Below are positions 7,965 through 17,025 of a stretch of DNA of 64,000 nucleotides, piece after piece. A program made the translations under genes and the position numbers. The notes beneath the pieces are model-generated. The model was not told the origin of the DNA. It did not search any database and was given only the letters and a program-made list of their open reading frames with translations. The stretch comes from Cryobacterium sp. PH31-AA6 (lineage in GTDB: Bacteria; Actinomycetota; Actinomycetes; Actinomycetales; Microbacteriaceae), in NCBI RefSeq assembly GCF_030063195.1, contig NZ_JASISS010000009.1, forward strand, positions 52,066-116,065. Direction: 5' to 3'. Position 1 is the stretch's first letter, and the number at the start of each line of letters is the position of its first letter.

Positions 7965-9896
7965 ATGACAAGCGACTCGACCGCCGGTTATCACCAGACC
8001 TGGCAGCGGAGCATCGATGCGGGCACTCGCGCCGAATTCTGGCTCGAGGCCGCAGGCGCCATCGACTGGATCACGCCACCCAGCGTCGCCCTGGAGGAAC
8101 GCTCCCCCGGCGCCTGGACCTGGTTCCCCGACGGCGAGCTGAATACGAGCTTCAACGCCCTCGACCGTCATGTCCTCGCCGGGCGTGGTGATCAGACGGC
8201 CGTGATCTACGATTCCGCGATGTCGGGCACGCGCACCAGGATCAGCTACCTCGACCTCCTCGGTCGGGTGTCACGCTTCGCGGGTGTGCTCAGGGACAAC
8301 GGGGTCGTCAAGGGTGACCGGGTGATCGTCTACCTGCCGATGATCCCCGAGGCCATCGTCGCGATGCTCGCCTGCGCCCGGATCGGCGCCATCCACTCCG
8401 TCGTCTTCGGCGGCTTCGCGGCCAGCGAGCTGGCCGTGCGCATCGACGACGCCCGGCCGACCGTGATCGTGACGGCATCCGGCGGTCTGGAGCCGGGCCG
8501 GGCGGTCGCGTATCTGCCGCTGGTGGAGCGGGCCATGGCCCAGAGCGCGGGATCGGTGCGGACCGTGATCGTGCAGGCCAGGGAGCTGATCCCGGGCAGC
8601 GCCGCCGACTACGCCGGGGCCGACGGCGTCGCCTGGCTGGATTGGGCGGAGGAGGAGCGGAAGGCCGAGCCGGCCGAGCCGGTGGCCCTCCGATCCGAGG
8701 ACCCGCTGTACATTCTCTACACCTCGGGCACGACCGGGAATCCGAAGGGAATCGTGCGAGACAACGGCGGCCACGCCGTCGCCCTGGCCTGGTCGATGCG
8801 CAACATCTACGCGGCCGGCGTCGGCGACGTGTTCTGGGCCGCATCCGACGTCGGCTGGGTGGTCGGCCACTCCTACATCGTCTATGCCCCGCTCCTGGTC
8901 GGGGCGACCACCGTCATCTACGAGGGCAAACCGATCGGAACCCCGGATGCGGGCGCGTTCTGGCGCGTCGTCGAGGACTACCGGGTGAAGGTGCTCTTCA
9001 CCGCACCGACCGCCATCCGTGCAATCCGCCGGGTCGACCCGGAGCTGCACGAACTCGAGAAGTACGACGTCTCCAGCCTGCACGGACTGTTCCTGGCCGG
9101 GGAACGCCTCGACCCGGAGACCTACCACTGGGCCAACGACGGCCTGCATTGCCCGGTCGTCGACCACTGGTGGCAGACCGAGACCGGCTGGGCGATCTGC
9201 GCCAACCCCCGCGGCATCGCCGAGCTCGAGACCAAACCGGGTTCGGCCACCTTCCCCGTGCCCGGCTACGACGTCGTCATTCTCGACTCGAAGGGACGGC
9301 CGGTCACCCGGGTCGGCAAGGACGGGAATATCGCCATCCGGCTGCCGCTGCCGCCCGGCAACCTGCTCGGCATCTGGGGAAGCGCCGAGCGCTTCGCCAG
9401 CGCGTATCTGGCGGCCTTCCCCGGTTTCTACGCCACCGGGGACTCCGGCCACTTCGACGACGACGGCTACCTCTACGTGATGGGCCGCACCGATGACGTG
9501 ATCAACGTGGCGGGCCACCGCCTGTCCACCGGCTCGCTCGAGGAGGTGCTCACCATGCATCCGGCGGTCGCCGAGTGCGCCGTGCTCGGCGTACACGACG
9601 CGCTCAAGGGCCAGCGCGCGGCCGGTTTCGTCACGCTCAAGGCCGGCGCGTCGATTGACCACGACACCCTTGCGAAGGAGCTCGTCGGTCTGGTGCGCGA
9701 GCACGTCGGTCCCGTCGCGGCGTTCCGGGACGTGACCGTCCTCGACCGGCTGCCGAAGACCCGCTCCGGCAAGATCCTGCGCAAGACGATCCGGCAGATC
9801 GTCGACGGCGAGCCGTACACCGTGCCGCCCACCATCGAGGACCCGGCCACCCTCGAGGCGTTGAAGTTCGCCGTGCACGGCACCCAGCAGGACTGA
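7965..9896 (+). CDS. prpE: Propionyl-CoA synthetase (acetyl-CoA synthetase-like, AMP-forming)
   Basis: Activates propionate to propionyl-CoA with ATP, feeding the divergent prpDBC genes. The 643-residue enzyme has the AMP-binding P-loop YTSGTTGNPKGIVRD near residue 258 and the hinge/adenylate motif YATGDSG. The C-terminal RLPKTRSGKILRKTIRQ contains the catalytic Lys, which is an acetylation target in this family. Propionyl- rather than acetyl-CoA synthetase is inferred from locus context and from sequence features such as SDVGWVVGHSYIVYAPLL. GGGGAGG 7 nt before the ATG at 7965 supports the start. The perfect palindrome at 7927-7940 lies in its promoter region. Confidence 0.93.
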   Translation: MTSDSTAGYHQTWQRSIDAGTRAEFWLEAAGAIDWITPPSVALEERSPGAWTWFPDGELNTSFNALDRHVLAGRGDQTAVIYDSAMSGTRTRISYLDLLGRVSRFAGVLRDNGVVKGDRVIVYLPMIPEAIVAMLACARIGAIHSVVFGGFAASELAVRIDDARPTVIVTASGGLEPGRAVAYLPLVERAMAQSAGSVRTVIVQARELIPGSAADYAGADGVAWLDWAEEERKAEPAEPVALRSEDPLYILYTSGTTGNPKGIVRDNGGHAVALAWSMRNIYAAGVGDVFWAASDVGWVVGHSYIVYAPLLVGATTVIYEGKPIGTPDAGAFWRVVEDYRVKVLFTAPTAIRAIRRVDPELHELEKYDVSSLHGLFLAGERLDPETYHWANDGLHCPVVDHWWQTETGWAICANPRGIAELETKPGSATFPVPGYDVVILDSKGRPVTRVGKDGNIAIRLPLPPGNLLGIWGSAERFASAYLAAFPGFYATGDSGHFDDDGYLYVMGRTDDVINVAGHRLSTGSLEEVLTMHPAVAECAVLGVHDALKGQRAAGFVTLKAGASIDHDTLAKELVGLVREHVGPVAAFRDVTVLDRLPKTRSGKILRKTIRQIVDGEPYTVPPTIEDPATLEALKFAVHGTQQD

Positions 9897-9991
9897 GCCC
9901 TGCCCCCAGCCGGGGGGAGTAGCCTCATGGGCGGACCAGAGGACCGGGCCTAAGCCCGTGTCGAGCCCATGTCAAGAAGCAGGAGATTCCG

Positions 9992-11047
9992 ATGAAAGCA
10001 GCACGTTTCCACGGCCAGAAGGACGTCCGGATTGAGAACATCGATGAGCCGGAAACCCGCAGCGGAACGGTGAAGATCGCCGTTGCCTGGTGCGGCATCT
10101 GCGGCACCGACCTGCACGAGTACCTCGAGGGCCCCATCTTCATCTCGGCGCCGGGCCACCCGCATCCGCTCTCCCACGAATCGCTCCCCGTCACTCTCGG
10201 CCATGAGTTCTCCGGAACCATCGAGGAGGTCGGCGACGGCGTCGAAGGACTCCACGTCGGGGACAACGTGGTCGTCGAACCGTACTTCGTCTGCGGCGAA
10301 TGTCCGCCCTGCAAGGCCGGAAATTACCACCTGTGCGAAAAGATGGGCTTCATCGGCCTCGCCGGCGGCGGTGGCGGCCTGAGCGAGAAGGTCGTCGTCG
10401 ACCAGCGTTGGGTTCACCCGATCGGTGACATCCCTCTCGACGAGGCCGCCCTGATCGAACCGCTCTCCGTCGCGCACCACGCGGTGGTCCGGAGTGGGGC
10501 GAAGGCCGGAGACGTCGCCATCGTCGGCGGCGCGGGACCCATCGGGCTCCTGACGGCCGCAATTCTCAAGAGCATCGGCGTGACCACGATCGTGTCCGAG
10601 CTCAGCGCTGCCCGCAAGGAAAAGGCTCGCTCCAGCGGCGTCGCCGACTACGTCATCGACCCGACGAGCGAGGACCTCAAGGCCCGCGTACTCGAGATCA
10701 CCGGGGGCATCGGCACGGATGTCGCATTCGAATGCGCAGGCGTCAACGCGGTGCTCGACGCGATGCTCGACGCTCTGCGCCCGGCCGGGGTGCTCGTCAA
10801 CGTCTCCATCTGGGGACACCCGGCCACCGTCGACATGCAGAAGATCGTGCTGAAGGAGATCGACCTGCGCGGCACGATCGCCTACGTGCGGGACCACGAG
10901 GACACCATCGACCTGGTGCGGTCCGGCAAGATCGACCTCAAGCCGTTCATCACCGGTCGGATCGCCCTGGAGAATCTGGTCTCCGAAGGGTTCGACACCC
11001 TGGTGAACCACAACGACACCGCGGTGAAAATTCTGGTTCACCCGTAG
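9992..11047 (+). CDS. 2,3-butanediol dehydrogenase-like zinc-dependent alcohol dehydrogenase
   Basis: Medium-chain dehydrogenase/reductase of 351 residues. It has the catalytic-zinc site CGICGTDLHEYLEGP plus GHEFSG, the structural-zinc Cys cluster CGECPPCKAGNYHLC, and the Rossmann motif VGGAGPIGLL near residue 175. The DLHEYLEGPIFI and LSHESLPVTLGHE segments are typical of (R,R)-butanediol dehydrogenases, which interconvert acetoin and 2,3-butanediol with NAD. The exact substrate is not certain. AGGAG is 7 nt upstream of the ATG. No acetoin-pathway genes accompany it, and the flanking genes are unrelated. Confidence 0.88.
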   Translation: MKAARFHGQKDVRIENIDEPETRSGTVKIAVAWCGICGTDLHEYLEGPIFISAPGHPHPLSHESLPVTLGHEFSGTIEEVGDGVEGLHVGDNVVVEPYFVCGECPPCKAGNYHLCEKMGFIGLAGGGGGLSEKVVVDQRWVHPIGDIPLDEAALIEPLSVAHHAVVRSGAKAGDVAIVGGAGPIGLLTAAILKSIGVTTIVSELSAARKEKARSSGVADYVIDPTSEDLKARVLEITGGIGTDVAFECAGVNAVLDAMLDALRPAGVLVNVSIWGHPATVDMQKIVLKEIDLRGTIAYVRDHEDTIDLVRSGKIDLKPFITGRIALENLVSEGFDTLVNHNDTAVKILVHP

Positions 11048-11065
11048 GCATCAGCCACGCACGCG

Positions 11066-11845
11066 TCAGTCTTTGGGCGCCAGCGGCCCCCGCGCGACCC
11101 GCGTCGGGGCCGCCTGGGCGACCGGCTTGATCGTGATCAGGTCCAGGTTCACGTGCGGCGGGCGTTCGACGCTCGACACGATCGTCTCCGCGATGTCCTC
11201 CGCGACGAGCGGATTCGGCACCCCGGCATAGGCGGCCGCGGCCTTCTCCGCGTCACCACCGAATCGGACCAGGCCGAATTCGTCGGTCTTGACCATCCCG
11301 GGGGCGACCTCGATCACCCGGATCGGCTCGCCGTTGAGTTCGAGGCGCAGCACCTCCATCAGGGCGTGCGCGGCGAACTTCGCCGCGTTATAGCCGCCAC
11401 CGCCGAGGTAGGCGACGTGCCCGGCGATCGAGGTGACCGTGACGATGTCCGCGGAACCCCCATCCGTGCGGATCGCCGCCCGGAGCAGCGGCAGCACGGC
11501 GCTGGTGACTCGCTTGACCGCGAGTACGTTGATCTCGAACATCCAGGCCCAGTCCTCGATCGAGGAGTTCTCGACGCTGTCGAGCCCGAGCGCGCCGCCC
11601 GCGTTGTTGACCAGCGCGTGCACCGGCCCCGACTCCGCCAGGAAATCCCGGAGTGCATCGACGTCGGCCTGGCTCGTCAGGTCCGCCGTGAATACCGTGG
11701 CACCGGTCTCCGCGGCGAGCGCGGCCAGCCGGTCGGCCCGGCGGGCGACACCGACCACGTCCCACCCTTTTTCGCGGAACAGGCGCACCGTGGCGGCCCC
11801 GATTCCTGAGCTGGCACCGGTCACGACAACTCTTCTTGTACCCAT
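11066..11845 (-). CDS. SDR family oxidoreductase (YdfG/serine-dehydrogenase type)
   Basis: Classical SDR of 259 residues. TGASSGIGAATV lies near the N-terminus (residues 9-20), with ALVNNAGGALG in the middle and the catalytic YNAAKFAAHAL. The EINVLAVKRVTSAVLP segment and the VAPGMVKTDEF loop resemble NADP-dependent 3-hydroxy acid/serine dehydrogenases of the YdfG group, so oxidation of a small hydroxy acid is possible. The ATG at 11845 is chosen because the family N-terminus begins there and a CAGAAT -10 box ends 6 nt upstream. An upstream in-frame ATG at 11884 would overlap the divergent acyltransferase gene. The two start codons are only 29 nt apart. Confidence 0.87.
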   Translation of the reverse strand: MGTRRVVVTGASSGIGAATVRLFREKGWDVVGVARRADRLAALAAETGATVFTADLTSQADVDALRDFLAESGPVHALVNNAGGALGLDSVENSSIEDWAWMFEINVLAVKRVTSAVLPLLRAAIRTDGGSADIVTVTSIAGHVAYLGGGGYNAAKFAAHALMEVLRLELNGEPIRVIEVAPGMVKTDEFGLVRFGGDAEKAAAAYAGVPNPLVAEDIAETIVSSVERPPHVNLDLITIKPVAQAAPTRVARGPLAPKD

Positions 11846-11851
11846 TCCCCC

Positions 11852-11867
11852 ATTCTGCTGGGACAAT
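11852..11867. promoter_or_regulatory. Back-to-back -10 boxes in a 29-nt divergent gap
   Basis: On minus, CAGAAT (11852-11857) is followed by 6 nt and the SDR ATG at 11845. On plus, GACAAT (11862-11867) is followed by 7 nt and the acyltransferase ATG at 11875. Both transcripts would be leaderless. The interval also holds an inverted repeat CCCATT-N10-AATGGG (11849-11870), a possible regulator site. Confidence 0.4.
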
Positions 11868-11874
11868 GGGTCCA

Positions 11875-12987
11875 ATGAGTGCACGAGTCGCCGGCAGGCC
11901 CCATCAGAAGAAGCGACGAGTCCCCCTCTGGGACAACGCTCGCTGGATCGCCGTCACGCTCGTGGTGATGGGGCACGCGATCCTCAAACTCATCCACGGG
12001 TCGGACCTCGCCTACGAGGCCTACCTGTTCATCTACGCCTTCCACGTGCCGCTGTTCGTCGCGGTCAGCGGCTACTTCGCCCGCTCCGGCCCCCCTGGCA
12101 CACGGCAGCTGCACCGGCTGCTCACCGACATCGTGTTCCCCTACGTCGTATTCGAGACGATCTGGACCCTTCTGCACTGGCTGCTCGGCGGCGATTTCAC
12201 CCTCGACTACTCCAGCGCCTCATGGACGCTGTGGTTCCTGATCGCCCTGCTCGTCTGGCGCCTCATCCTGCCGTTCATGGTGCTGCTGCGCTACCCGTTA
12301 CTGATCAGCATCCTGATCTCGATCGGGGCCGGCTACATCGCGTCGATCGACGGCACCTTCTCCCTCTCCCGAACCCTGGGCCTGCTCCCGTTCTTCGTCT
12401 TCGGCTGGAAGCTGCGCCAGTGGAAGCTCACCGCCCGCTGGCTCGCGCTCGGTGTCGGTGAGGCATGGCGCTGGCGGATCGGCGCGCTGACCCTGTTTTC
12501 GGCGCTCCTGGGCACGATCGCACTGAACATCGAGGCCCTGCGCACCCTGCAGATCCGTCAGTTCCTGCTCTACAGCGCCGCCTACCCGACGTTCGGCTAC
12601 GACCAGCTCTGGGCCGGCGGCATCCGCCTCGGCCTGATGTTCCTGGCGTTCGCCCTGATCATCGCGTTCCTCGTGCTCGTGCCGCGCCGCACCACCTGGT
12701 TCACCGCGCTGGGGTCGGCCACGATGTACATCTACATGCTGCACAGTTTCGTGTTGTTCCCGCTCCGCGAATCCGGCGTGCTCGGCGGACCGCAGCCCGC
12801 CTGGGTACTGCCGGCGCTGCTGCTGCTCAGCGTGGCGATCAGCGTGTTCCTGTCGCTTCCGCTCGTCAGGCGCGTGTTCCGGCCGATCATCGAACCTCGG
12901 GCGCGCTGGTTGTTCCGCAAACACGAGTCCACCCACACCGGAACCATCGTGCTGCCGCCGTTGGACCCGCCGGCGGAAAAGGACTGA
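11875..12987 (+). CDS. Membrane acyltransferase family 3 protein
   Basis: Integral membrane protein of 370 residues with about ten hydrophobic segments. The N-terminal WDNARWIAVTLVVMGHAIL carries the family's conserved Arg and His near the first membrane segment. This is the acyltransferase-3 (OafA/WecH/Fcf2) signature. Such enzymes acetylate or succinylate sugars, polysaccharides or lipids at the membrane; the acceptor is unknown. FHVPLFVAVSGYFARSG and MLHSFVLFPLRE are also typical. The short Lys/Arg-rich N-terminus before the first segment is cytoplasmic. The start could also be the ATG at 11866, 9 nt upstream in frame. It is divergent from the SDR gene. Confidence 0.85.
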   Translation: MSARVAGRPHQKKRRVPLWDNARWIAVTLVVMGHAILKLIHGSDLAYEAYLFIYAFHVPLFVAVSGYFARSGPPGTRQLHRLLTDIVFPYVVFETIWTLLHWLLGGDFTLDYSSASWTLWFLIALLVWRLILPFMVLLRYPLLISILISIGAGYIASIDGTFSLSRTLGLLPFFVFGWKLRQWKLTARWLALGVGEAWRWRIGALTLFSALLGTIALNIEALRTLQIRQFLLYSAAYPTFGYDQLWAGGIRLGLMFLAFALIIAFLVLVPRRTTWFTALGSATMYIYMLHSFVLFPLRESGVLGGPQPAWVLPALLLLSVAISVFLSLPLVRRVFRPIIEPRARWLFRKHESTHTGTIVLPPLDPPAEKD

Positions 12988-13027
12988 CCGGGCCGGCGCC
13001 GCGTGTGACGCCGTGTTTCACGGCCCG

Positions 13028-13056
13028 TTGCCCCCCTCCGGGCCGATGCCTAAACT
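13028..13056 (+). promoter_or_regulatory. Promoter candidate for metY
   Basis: TTGCCC (13028-13033), a 17-nt spacer and TAAACT (13051-13056) form a good sigma70-type promoter. It would give a leader of roughly 50 nt before the ATG at 13114. I see no SAM-riboswitch-like structure in that leader. Confidence 0.55.
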
Positions 13057-13113
13057 CGCACCCAGAGCGATGGACGGTCCACGCTCGTCGAGGATTATCA
13101 GGGAGACCACCTC

Positions 13114-14445
13114 ATGAGCGACAACGCGAAAGCCTGGAAGTTCGAAACCAAGCAGGTGCACTCCGGTGCCCAGCCTGACCCCACCACGAACGCCCGCAAC
13201 ACGCCGATCTACCAGACCACGTCCTACGTCTTCAATAACGCCCAGCACGCCCAGAATCTGTTCGCCCTGGCCGAATTCGGCAACATCTACACCCGCATCA
13301 TGAACCCGACCCAGGCGGTCGTCGAGGAGCGCGTCGCCGCGCTCGAGGGCGGGACCGCCGCGCTGCTGCTCGCGTCCGGTCAGGCCGCATCGACCTTCGC
13401 GGTGCTGAACATCGCCGAGGCCGGCGACCACATCGTGTCCTCCAGCTCCATCTACGGCGGAACCTACAACCTCTTCAAGTACACGCTGGCCAAGCTCGGC
13501 ATCGAGACGACCTTCGTGGAGAACCAGGACGACGCGGCCGAGTGGGCCCGCGCGGTGCGCCCGAATACGAAGCTCTTCTTCGCGGAGACCATCGGCAACC
13601 CGAAGATCAACGTGCTCGACATCTCCCTCGTCGCCGGCGTCGCGCACGAGGCCGGCATTCCGCTGATCGTCGACAACACGATCGCAACCCCCTACCTGAT
13701 CCGCCCCTTCGAGCACGGCGCCGACATCGTCATCCACTCGGCGACCAAGTTCCTCGGCGGCCACGGCGCGGTCATCGGCGGCGTCATCGTCGACGGCGGC
13801 AGCTTCGAATGGTCCAGGAACGTCGCGAGGTTCCCCGGCCTGACCGAACCGGACCCGTCGTACCACGGGGTCAGCTACACCGGCGCCGTCGGCGACCCGA
13901 TCGCGTACATCATCAAGGCGCGCGTGCAGCTGCTCCGCGACCTCGGCGCCGCGATCGCCCCGGCGAGCGCATGGCAGCTCATCCAGGGCATCGAGACCCT
14001 GAGCCTGCGCATCGAACGTCACGTGCAGAACGCCCAGGACATCGCCGAGTGGCTGGAGAACCACCCGGACATCGCCTCGGTCAACTACGCCGGCCTGCCG
14101 ACGAGTCCCTGGTACGCCGCCGCCAACAAGTACGCCCCCAAGGGCGTCGGCGCTGTGCTCTCCTTCGAGCTCAAGGGCGGGGTGGATGCCGGCCGCGCCC
14201 TGGTCGACAACCTCGAGCTGTTCAGCCACCTGGCCAACATCGGCGATGTGCGGTCGCTTGTCATCCACCCGGCATCGACCACGCACGCGCAGCTCACGCC
14301 GGAGCAGCAGCTCACCGCGGGCGTCACCCCCGGCCTGGTTCGCCTCTCCGTCGGCATCGAGAACATCGCCGACCTCAAGGCCGACCTCGAGCTCGGCCTG
14401 GCGGCGGCGCGCGCGGTCGTGGAGGCATCCCGCGCCAACGCTTAA
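13114..14445 (+). CDS. metY: O-acetylhomoserine sulfhydrylase (bifunctional OAH/OAS sulfhydrylase)
   Basis: PLP enzyme of the Cys/Met metabolism family, 443 residues. It makes homocysteine from O-acetylhomoserine and sulfide in direct-sulfhydrylation methionine biosynthesis. The PLP Lys sits in [16 protein letters not shown] near residue 211; the N-terminal YQTTSYVF and [20 protein letters not shown] and the C-terminal [13 protein letters not shown] are diagnostic. At about 440 residues it matches the MetY length rather than the shorter MetB. GGGAGA precedes the ATG. It is followed by a perfect 12-bp hairpin and then metX, which supplies its substrate. Confidence 0.95.
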   Translation: MSDNAKAWKFETKQVHSGAQPDPTTNARNTPIYQTTSYVFNNAQHAQNLFALAEFGNIYTRIMNPTQAVVEERVAALEGGTAALLLASGQAASTFAVLNIAEAGDHIVSSSSIYGGTYNLFKYTLAKLGIETTFVENQDDAAEWARAVRPNTKLFFAETIGNPKINVLDISLVAGVAHEAGIPLIVDNTIATPYLIRPFEHGADIVIHSATKFLGGHGAVIGGVIVDGGSFEWSRNVARFPGLTEPDPSYHGVSYTGAVGDPIAYIIKARVQLLRDLGAAIAPASAWQLIQGIETLSLRIERHVQNAQDIAEWLENHPDIASVNYAGLPTSPWYAAANKYAPKGVGAVLSFELKGGVDAGRALVDNLELFSHLANIGDVRSLVIHPASTTHAQLTPEQQLTAGVTPGLVRLSVGIENIADLKADLELGLAAARAVVEASRANA

Positions 14446-14455
14446 CATCAGCGTC

Positions 14456-14495
14456 CCGACGGAGATCCCGCCCTGATCGGGCTGATCTCCGTCGG
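14456..14495 (+). terminator. Hairpin terminator candidate between metY and metX
   Basis: A perfect 12-bp stem (CCGACGGAGATC, 14456-14467, with 14484-14495) encloses a 16-nt loop, 11 nt after the metY stop. There is no T-run after it, as is common for actinobacterial terminators. It suggests that metX has its own promoter. Confidence 0.6.
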
Positions 14496-14573
14496 CGTCG
14501 TTAACCGGTGAGGTTCGTGCCGGTGGCGTAACAATGACAGCGGGCAGGCAATCACCCGCCAGAATGAGGGCGT

Positions 14574-15791
14574 ATGGAATGGCAATTCTCCGCAGATACG
14601 GTCCCGTCGAGCTTCGTCACTGAGGCTCAGGCGCGCTCGCTCCTCGGCAAACCCCCCGCCACCGGCGCGTGGCGTGACGGTGACCCGATTGGTGCCCGCC
14701 GGTTCCTCGACGTCGGCCCGCTCCGCTTCGAGGCCGGCGGCAGCCTGGGCGCCGTGCGCGTCGCCTACGAGACCTGGGGCGAGCTCTCCCCCACCGGCGA
14801 CAACGCCGTGCTCGTATTGCACGCGCTGACCGGCGATAGTCACCTGGTCGGTCCCGCCGGCACCGGGCACGTCACCGCCGGCTGGTGGGGCGGAATCGTC
14901 GGTCCAGGCCTCGCCATCGACACCGACCGGTGGTTCGTGGTGGCACCGAACATGCTCGGCGGCTGCCAGGGCAGCACCGGTCCGGCGTCACTTGCCCCCG
15001 ACGGCAGCGAGTGGGGCACCCGCTTTCCCTACCTCACCATCCGGGACCAGGTCGCGGCGCAAGTCGCGTTCAGCGACCGCCTCGGCATCGACCGCTGGGC
15101 CGCCGTCATCGGCGGATCCATGGGCGGGATGCACGCCCTCGAATGGGCGATCGAGGAGCCCGAGCGCGTTGAGCGCCTGGCCGTCCTCGCCGCACCGCCG
15201 GTGACGACGGCCGACCAGATCGCCCTGAACTCGGTGCAGATCGAGGCCATCCGCTCCGACTCGCTCTTTCGCTCCGGCGACTACTACGACGCAGACGACG
15301 GCGACGGTCCGACCCGCGGCCTGGCCCTGGCCCGCCGGATGGCGCTGCTCAACTACCGCAGCCCGGCCGAACTGAACCTCAGGTTCGAGCGCGGCTGGCA
15401 GAGCGGAATCAGCCCGCTGGGAGCGGGCGGCCGGTTCGCCGTCGAGTCCTACCTCGACTTCCACGGCAACAAGTTCACCCGTCGGTTCGACGCCAACAGC
15501 TACATCACCCTCGTGCAGGCGATGGACTCGCACGACGTCGGTCGCGGCCGCGGCGGCGTCGCCGCCGCCCTCGCCAGGGTGAGCGCCCGATCCGTTGTGG
15601 TCGGCATCGACAGTGACCGGCTTTTTCCGGTCGCCGGCCAGCGCGAGATCGCCCGGCACCTGCGCGACAACCTCGATGGCACCGACCCGGTCGTACTCGA
15701 GTCGGGGTACGGGCACGACGGCTTCCTGATCGAGACCGAGGCCATCGGAGCCCAGCTGACCCGCCTCCTCGGCCAGCCGTCCGGGGGTTGA
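14574..15791 (+). CDS. metX: Homoserine O-acetyltransferase
   Basis: Acetylates homoserine with acetyl-CoA, the step that supplies MetY. The 405-residue alpha/beta-hydrolase has the nucleophile elbow GGSMGGMHALEWA, with the catalytic Ser near residue 180, and ends with YGHDGFLIE bearing the catalytic His; the Asp lies in VGIDSDRLFPV. The N-terminal RVAYETWGELSPTGDNAVLVLHALTG is typical of MetX. The ATG at 14574 follows GAGGG; an N-terminal stretch of about 30 residues precedes the conserved core. It is separated from metY by a hairpin. Confidence 0.95.
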   Translation: MEWQFSADTVPSSFVTEAQARSLLGKPPATGAWRDGDPIGARRFLDVGPLRFEAGGSLGAVRVAYETWGELSPTGDNAVLVLHALTGDSHLVGPAGTGHVTAGWWGGIVGPGLAIDTDRWFVVAPNMLGGCQGSTGPASLAPDGSEWGTRFPYLTIRDQVAAQVAFSDRLGIDRWAAVIGGSMGGMHALEWAIEEPERVERLAVLAAPPVTTADQIALNSVQIEAIRSDSLFRSGDYYDADDGDGPTRGLALARRMALLNYRSPAELNLRFERGWQSGISPLGAGGRFAVESYLDFHGNKFTRRFDANSYITLVQAMDSHDVGRGRGGVAAALARVSARSVVVGIDSDRLFPVAGQREIARHLRDNLDGTDPVVLESGYGHDGFLIETEAIGAQLTRLLGQPSGG

Positions 15792-15855
15792 CCCTAAAAG
15801 GGGCACGGTCCGGATATGGTGCTTCTTAGGCAGTACGAGGGATAATCCAGGCGAC

Positions 15856-17025
15856 ATGCAACGAATTCACAAAGAGCGCGACCGCCTTCTCCGGCGAGCC
15901 GCTCGACTGGCCGGGCTCTCCGGGTCGATCGCGGTCGTCGTCGTCATGCTGGTTCCGGGCGGCTTCAGCCTGACCCTGCTCGGCCGCTGTCTGCCGGCGC
16001 TTCTGCTCATGGTCACCGGACAGTACCTGCTCGGCCGCTCGGGCCGGATGCGCTGGGTGGCCCTTGTCGTGCTCGCCGGGGTGGGGATGATCCTCCTGAT
16101 CGGCTTTTCCGAACCTCGGACCTCCGGCCTGAACCTGGTCGAGGAGACCGCGATCGGCGCCCTCGCCGCGACCGCGATGAGCTCCGTCGCGCTCGTCCTG
16201 GTCGTAACCGTCCGGCGGATGATTGCCCTGTTCACGGCGTTCGCCGCCACCCTGGCCGGCGTCTTCGCCACCACGATCTCCTCTCCCGCAGCGATCGTCA
16301 CCCTGACCATCACCATCTGCGGCTGGTTCGCGGTCGCGCTCGCCGGCTGGTGGGTCGCCCAGAGCGTGCCCAGGGTGATGCAACGCATCGCCGCGATCGG
16401 ACGCGCCCACCTGGCCGAACGACACGCCAGCGAACTCGAGGCCCAACGCCGGCAGGATGCCAGGCTCCTGCACGACACCGTGCTCGCCACCCTGACCCTG
16501 CTCGCCCACTCCGGTGTCGGTGTCAACCCCTCCGCCCTCCGCCAGCAGTCCGGCGACGATGCCCGGCTGCTGCGGCAATTGCGCCTGGGTGGCCTGCCGA
16601 CGCCACGCCGCTCCGGCGTCTACACGCTCGAACCCGCCACAGCGTCCACACTCGGCAACACCCTCGAATCCGTCAAGCAACGGTTCGGCCGGATGGGGCT
16701 GGACGTTGACTGGCACGGCAGCGGCCAGGTGCTGTTGCCCAGCGACGTCCTCGACTCCTTCCTGCTCGCACTCGGCGAATGTCTCGAGAACGTGCGGCGC
16801 CACGCCGGGGTCGCGCGGGCCGACGTGACGATCACCGATGACGACACCACCGTGCGCGCCATGGTCACCGACGCCGGCGTCGGTTTCGATTTGCTCGGGG
16901 TGAGCGCCGAGCGCCTCGGCTTCGCCGAATCCGTCGTGGCCCGGCTTCGGGACGTCGGCGGTAATGCCCGGCTGTTCTCCTCGCCCGGCTCCGGCACGAC
17001 CGTGGTGCTCGAGGTCCCCAAGTGA
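15856..17025 (+). CDS. Sensor histidine kinase (NarL-system type, HisKA_3-like)
   Basis: Membrane kinase of 389 residues. Five to six hydrophobic segments fill the first ~175 residues, with no large extracytoplasmic domain. The phospho-acceptor helix reads QDARLLHDTVLATLTLLA, with the His near residue 205. The ATPase domain has an N box ECLENVRRHAG and a DAGVGF G box, and ends with GSGTTVVLEVPK. The signal is unknown. Its stop overlaps the start of the next gene by 4 nt (GTGA), so it is made together with the degenerate kinase-like membrane protein. The response regulator at 18375 is the natural partner. Confidence 0.87.
   Translation: MQRIHKERDRLLRRAARLAGLSGSIAVVVVMLVPGGFSLTLLGRCLPALLLMVTGQYLLGRSGRMRWVALVVLAGVGMILLIGFSEPRTSGLNLVEETAIGALAATAMSSVALVLVVTVRRMIALFTAFAATLAGVFATTISSPAAIVTLTITICGWFAVALAGWWVAQSVPRVMQRIAAIGRAHLAERHASELEAQRRQDARLLHDTVLATLTLLAHSGVGVNPSALRQQSGDDARLLRQLRLGGLPTPRRSGVYTLEPATASTLGNTLESVKQRFGRMGLDVDWHGSGQVLLPSDVLDSFLLALGECLENVRRHAGVARADVTITDDDTTVRAMVTDAGVGFDLLGVSAERLGFAESVVARLRDVGGNARLFSSPGSGTTVVLEVPK

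Noticed and set aside
1064..8171. Many plus-strand open frames opposite the ung, peptidase and prp genes
   Set aside because: All overlap conserved minus-strand genes on the other strand and show only Arg/Gly/Pro/Asp-rich shadow composition.
12988..13113. SAM riboswitch upstream of metY
   Set aside because: The candidate promoter leaves only about 50 nt of leader and I see no multi-helix fold; too short for known SAM riboswitch classes.
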